Under the pieces are notes generated by a model. It saw nothing but the letters and a program-made list of their open reading frames with translations. It did not search any database and was not told the origin of the DNA. Made by a program: the position numbers and the translations under genes. Positions 61,055-64,000 of a stretch of 64,000 nt of DNA are shown here, piece by piece. Positions within the stretch are counted from its first letter, which is position 1, and every line of letters begins with the position of its first letter. This stretch comes from Mycobacterium shigaense (GTDB lineage Bacteria; Actinomycetota; Actinomycetes; Mycobacteriales; Mycobacteriaceae): NCBI RefSeq assembly GCF_002356315.1, contig NZ_AP018164.1:2728001-2792000 (forward strand), given 5' to 3'.

Positions 61055-61362
61055 TCCCCGGCGAAATCCTCTACGGCCGCGGCGATATCGAGATCAACCC
61101 CGGTGCCGCCCGCATCGAGATCCAGATCGTCAACACCGGCGACCGCCCGATCCAGGTGGGCAGCCACGTCCATCTCCCGCAGGCCAACTCGGCGCTCTCG
61201 TTCGACCGCGGCGCGGCACACGGGTACCGGCTGGACATCCCTGCGGCCACCGCGGTACGTTTCGAACCCGGTGTGCCCAAACATGTTCAGCTGGTTCCGC
61301 TGCGCGGACGCCGCGAGGTGCACGGCCTGAGCTTGAACCCACCCGGACGGCTGGACGCCTGA
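61051..61362 (+). CDS. ureB: Urease beta subunit
   Basis: A 103-residue Ure[33 protein letters not shown] and the beta-barrel core ending PPGRLDA. It packs on the outside of the UreC active-site subunit. It overlaps ureA by ATGA and ureC by one base. Confidence 0.97.
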   Translation: MIPGEILYGRGDIEINPGAARIEIQIVNTGDRPIQVGSHVHLPQANSALSFDRGAAHGYRLDIPAATAVRFEPGVPKHVQLVPLRGRREVHGLSLNPPGRLDA

Positions 61363-63095
61363 TGGCCAGCCTGTCGAGGGACCGCTACTCCGCGCTGTTT
61401 GGGCCCACAACCGGGGACCGGATCAGGCTGGCGGACACCGACTTACTGGTCGAGATCACCGAAGACCGCAGCGGCGGCCCGGGATCGGCCGGCGACGAGG
61501 CGGTGTTCGGGGGCGGCAAGGTGCTGCGCGAGTCGATGGGCCAGGGACGCGCGTCCCGCGCCGACGGTGCACCCGACACCGTGATCACCGGCGCGGTGAT
61601 CCTCGACCACTGGGGAATCATCAAGGCCGACATCGGCATTCGCGACGGCCGGATCGTCGCCATCGGCAAGGCGGGCAACCCCGACGTGATGTCGGGTGTG
61701 CATCCCGACCTGGTGGTCGGGCCGTCCACCGAAGTCATCGCGGGCAACGGCCGAATCTTGACCGCCGGCGCCATCGACTGCCACGTGCACCTGATCTGCC
61801 CGCAGCTGATGTCCGAGGCGCTCGGGGCCGGCATCACCACGCTCATCGGCGGCGGCACCGGCCCTGCCGAGGGCACCAAGGCCACCACCGTGACCCCGGG
61901 CGAATGGCACCTGGCCCGGATGCTCGAGGCGCTCGACGGGTGGCCGGTGAACTTCGTGCTCCTCGGCAAGGGCAACACCGTCAACCCCGAGGGCCTGTGG
62001 GAGCAATTGCGCGGTGGTGCTTCGGGATTCAAGCTGCACGAGGACTGGGGTTCCACGCCGGCGGCCATCGACGCCTGCCTGACCGTCGCCGACGCCGCCG
62101 GCGTGCAGGTGGCGCTGCACACGGACACCCTCAACGAAACGGGCTTCGTCGAGGACACTTTGGCCGCGATCGCCGGCCGCTCGATCCACACCTATCACAC
62201 CGAAGGCGCCGGCGGCGGCCACGCTCCCGACATCATCCGGGTGGCGAGCGAACCGAATGTGCTGCCGAGTTCCACCAATCCGACCCGCCCGCACACGGTG
62301 AACACCCTCGACGAGCACCTCGACATGCTGATGGTCTGCCATCACCTCAACCCGCGGGTGCCGGAGGATTTGGCCTTCGCCGAGAGCAGGATTCGCCCGT
62401 CGACCATGGCGGCCGAGGACCTGTTGCACGACATCGGCGCGATCTCGATGATCGGCAGCGATTCGCAGGCGATGGGCCGGATCGGCGAGGTGGTGCTGCG
62501 GACCTGGCAGACCGCGCACGTGATGAAACGCCGCCGCGGCGCTCTGCCGGGTGACAGCTCGGGCATCCATGGGGCCGACAACCTGCGCGCCCGACGTTAT
62601 GTCGCCAAATACACCATCTGCCCGGCCATCTCGCACGGCCTGGACCACGAGGTCGGCTCGGTGGAGGTGGGCAAGCTGGCCGATCTGGTGTTGTGGGAAC
62701 CTGCCTTCTTCGGGGTGCGCCCGGAGGTGGTGCTCAAGGGCGGCATGATCGCGTGGGCGGCGATGGGTGACGCGAACGCGTCGATCCCGACGCCCCAGCC
62801 CGTGTTCCCGCGCCCGATGTTCGGCGCGGCACCGACGGCGGCCGCCGCCACGTCGGTGCACTTCGTGGCGCCGCAGGCCATCGACGCCGGCCTGGCCGAC
62901 AGGCTCGACGTCAAGCGGCGCTTGGTCGCGGTGCGCGACACCCGCGCGACCGGCAAGGCGGCACTGCCGCTCAACGACGCGCTGCCCGACATACAAGTAG
63001 ACCCGGACACCTTCACCGTGCGCATCGACGGCGAGGTCTGGCACGAGCAGCCGGCCACCGAATTGCCAATGGCGCAACGCTATTTCCTCTTCTGA
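61362..63095 (+). CDS. ureC: Urease alpha (catalytic) subunit
   Basis: A 577-residue amidohydrolase-fold subunit. The nickel ligands include His141/His143 (DCHVHLICP), the carbamylated Lys224 (FKLHEDWG), and histidines in ALHTDTLNE and [11 protein letters not shown]. The mobile-flap cysteine is Cys326 (VCHHLNP). All catalytic residues are present, so the urease should be active after Ni2+ insertion by the accessory proteins. The start overlaps the last base of ureB. The length is typical of actinobacterial ureases. Confidence 0.98.
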   Translation: MASLSRDRYSALFGPTTGDRIRLADTDLLVEITEDRSGGPGSAGDEAVFGGGKVLRESMGQGRASRADGAPDTVITGAVILDHWGIIKADIGIRDGRIVAIGKAGNPDVMSGVHPDLVVGPSTEVIAGNGRILTAGAIDCHVHLICPQLMSEALGAGITTLIGGGTGPAEGTKATTVTPGEWHLARMLEALDGWPVNFVLLGKGNTVNPEGLWEQLRGGASGFKLHEDWGSTPAAIDACLTVADAAGVQVALHTDTLNETGFVEDTLAAIAGRSIHTYHTEGAGGGHAPDIIRVASEPNVLPSSTNPTRPHTVNTLDEHLDMLMVCHHLNPRVPEDLAFAESRIRPSTMAAEDLLHDIGAISMIGSDSQAMGRIGEVVLRTWQTAHVMKRRRGALPGDSSGIHGADNLRARRYVAKYTICPAISHGLDHEVGSVEVGKLADLVLWEPAFFGVRPEVVLKGGMIAWAAMGDANASIPTPQPVFPRPMFGAAPTAAAATSVHFVAPQAIDAGLADRLDVKRRLVAVRDTRATGKAALPLNDALPDIQVDPDTFTVRIDGEVWHEQPATELPMAQRYFLF

Positions 63096-63100
63096 CACCC

Positions 63101-63736
63101 ATGGCCGCACTCGCAACGCTGCTCACGCTGGCCGATTCGCGACTGCCGGCCGGCTCCCACGTGCACTCCGGCGGCGTCGAGGAAGCCGTCGCCGGCGGCC
63201 TGGTGATCGATGTGGATACGCTGACCGCGTTTTTGCAGCGCAGGATTCGCAGCCAGGGGCTGGTCACGGCATCGATCGCGGCCGCGGTCCATCGCGGAGA
63301 ACTCGGTCCGGAGCGGGCCGATCAGGAGACCGACGCCCGCACCCCGGCCCCGGCCGCCCGGCAGGCCTCGCGCAGCCAGGGCCGCGGATTGGCGCGGCTG
63401 GCGCGGCGAGTCTGGCCCGAGGCCGGCTGGGACGAGCTCGGGGCCCAGCCACATTTGGCCGTGGCGGCTGGACGGGTCGGTGCCGTGAGCGGCCTGTCGC
63501 CCGAGCAGGGCGCGCTGGTGATCGTCTACACCACGATGACCGGCTCGGCCACCGCGGCGCAGCGACTGCTGGCGCTGGACCCGGCCGACGTGGCGGCGCT
63601 GACGTTTCGGCTCGCGGACTTGTGCGAGCGCACCGCCGCGCAGGCGTCGACCGGGCTGGCCGACCTGTCCGACCCCCTGCTCGACACCCTGGCTCAGCGG
63701 CACGCCGAACGGGATCGGCCGCTGTTCGTGTCCTGA
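63101..63736 (+). CDS. ureF: Urease accessory protein UreF
   Basis: A 211-residue all-helical accessory protein: LLTLADSRLPAGSHVHSGGVEEAV and the MTGSATAAQRLL block. UreF acts with UreD/UreH and UreG in the complex that delivers Ni2+ and CO2 to apo-urease. It starts five bases after ureC. A gap of 139 bases before ureG holds no convincing gene; ureE is absent, as in other mycobacteria. Confidence 0.95.
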   Translation: MAALATLLTLADSRLPAGSHVHSGGVEEAVAGGLVIDVDTLTAFLQRRIRSQGLVTASIAAAVHRGELGPERADQETDARTPAPAARQASRSQGRGLARLARRVWPEAGWDELGAQPHLAVAAGRVGAVSGLSPEQGALVIVYTTMTGSATAAQRLLALDPADVAALTFRLADLCERTAAQASTGLADLSDPLLDTLAQRHAERDRPLFVS

Positions 63737-63875
63737 GGGATGCGGCGGGACGGCATCGTCGTGCGGCGCACCGGGCATCCCGTGGTCAGCGTTCAGTCGC
63801 AATCCGGTTCCGGTTACGCTGGCCAGCACCGCGCCAACGGCGAGCTACCCCCTGTCGTTTCTTGAGAGGCCCCTG

Positions 63876-64000
63876 ATGCCAACACATCTGCATAGTCATC
63901 CGCACACCCATCACGATCGCCCCAAGCGGGTCCGGCAACCGGGGGAGCCGCTGCGCATCGGGGTCGGCGGGCCCGTCGGTTCGGGGAAGACCGCGCTGGT
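63876..64000 (+). CDS. ureG: Urease accessory GTPase UreG (5' part)
   Basis: The first 41 complete codons are visible. A His-rich N-terminus (HLHSHPHTHHD), which can bind Ni2+, is followed by the P-loop GVGGPVGSGKTALV. UreG hydrolyses GTP to drive nickel insertion into urease. The His-rich tail may make up for the absent UreE nickel chaperone. The gene runs off the window. Confidence 0.96.
   Translation, partial: MPTHLHSHPHTHHDRPKRVRQPGEPLRIGVGGPVGSGKTAL

Noticed and set aside
63622..63876. 84-codon ORF between ureF and ureG
   Set aside because: Starts inside ureF, no ribosome site, no similarity to UreE or other urease accessory proteins.

Overview
The window comes from a slow-growing Mycobacterium. 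It is high in G+C, codes densely, and uses many GTG and some TTG starts. It carries the distal part of an ESX-5 type VII secretion locus followed, in nearly the same order, by genes I recognise from memory as the M. tuberculosis block from about Rv1789 to Rv1852. No PE_PGRS gene is present, although M. tuberculosis has several in this interval. This points to a lineage outside the PE_PGRS-rich branch (for example M. avium- or M. simiae-like). The species assignment is inference.

Layout. Positions 1-10763 hold ESX-5: two PPE genes (the first partial), a PE gene, esxM, esxN, espG5, a 43-codon ORF, eccD5, mycP5, eccE5 and eccA5. Positions 10884-19747 are a PE/PPE region. A promoter and an M-box (Mg2+ riboswitch) lead into a truncated PE, two PPE genes and a DUF732 gene. 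After about 1.1 kb without convincing genes come two more PPE genes, two DUF732 genes and mgtC. Positions 19757-27349 hold a decayed NADH-dehydrogenase-like pseudogene, a sterol-desaturase-like gene, a secreted serine protease, a nitroreductase diverging from a TetR gene, a VOC/flavoprotein pair and the BacA-like ABC transporter. Positions 27444-40915 hold ilvG, secA2, pgsA2, two DUF881 genes around a small membrane protein, gcvH, garA, two MerR regulators around a BFN-domain protein, and gcvB behind a tandem glycine riboswitch.

Positions 40941-48297 differ from M. tuberculosis, where I recall a dehalogenase and hydrolases. Here a MarR regulator and a CanA-type carbonic anhydrase diverge from a five-gene soluble diiron monooxygenase of the toluene-4-monooxygenase/isoprene-monooxygenase type. 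The reductase gene expected as the sixth member is absent. A frameshifted 13E12-type HNH gene, a frameshifted TetR gene and a crotonase follow. I consider this the most interesting accessory system in the window.

Positions 48300-64000 return to the conserved order: a VWA-domain membrane protein, glcB, two CNNM/CorC-like membrane proteins, guaB1, gnd1, the M56 peptidase/BlaI pair, an iron-regulated small RNA that matches MrsI, a hotdog thioesterase and the urease operon ureABCFG, cut off in ureG by the window edge.

How the parts work together. EsxM/EsxN and the PE/PPE proteins are predicted ESX-5 substrates, EspG5 is their chaperone, and EccD5/EccE5/MycP5/EccA5 belong to the secretion machine; EccB5 and EccC5 would lie upstream of the window. 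The M-box and mgtC link one PE/PPE operon to magnesium limitation. GcvH, GcvB, GarA and the glycine riboswitch link glycine cleavage to control of central carbon flux.
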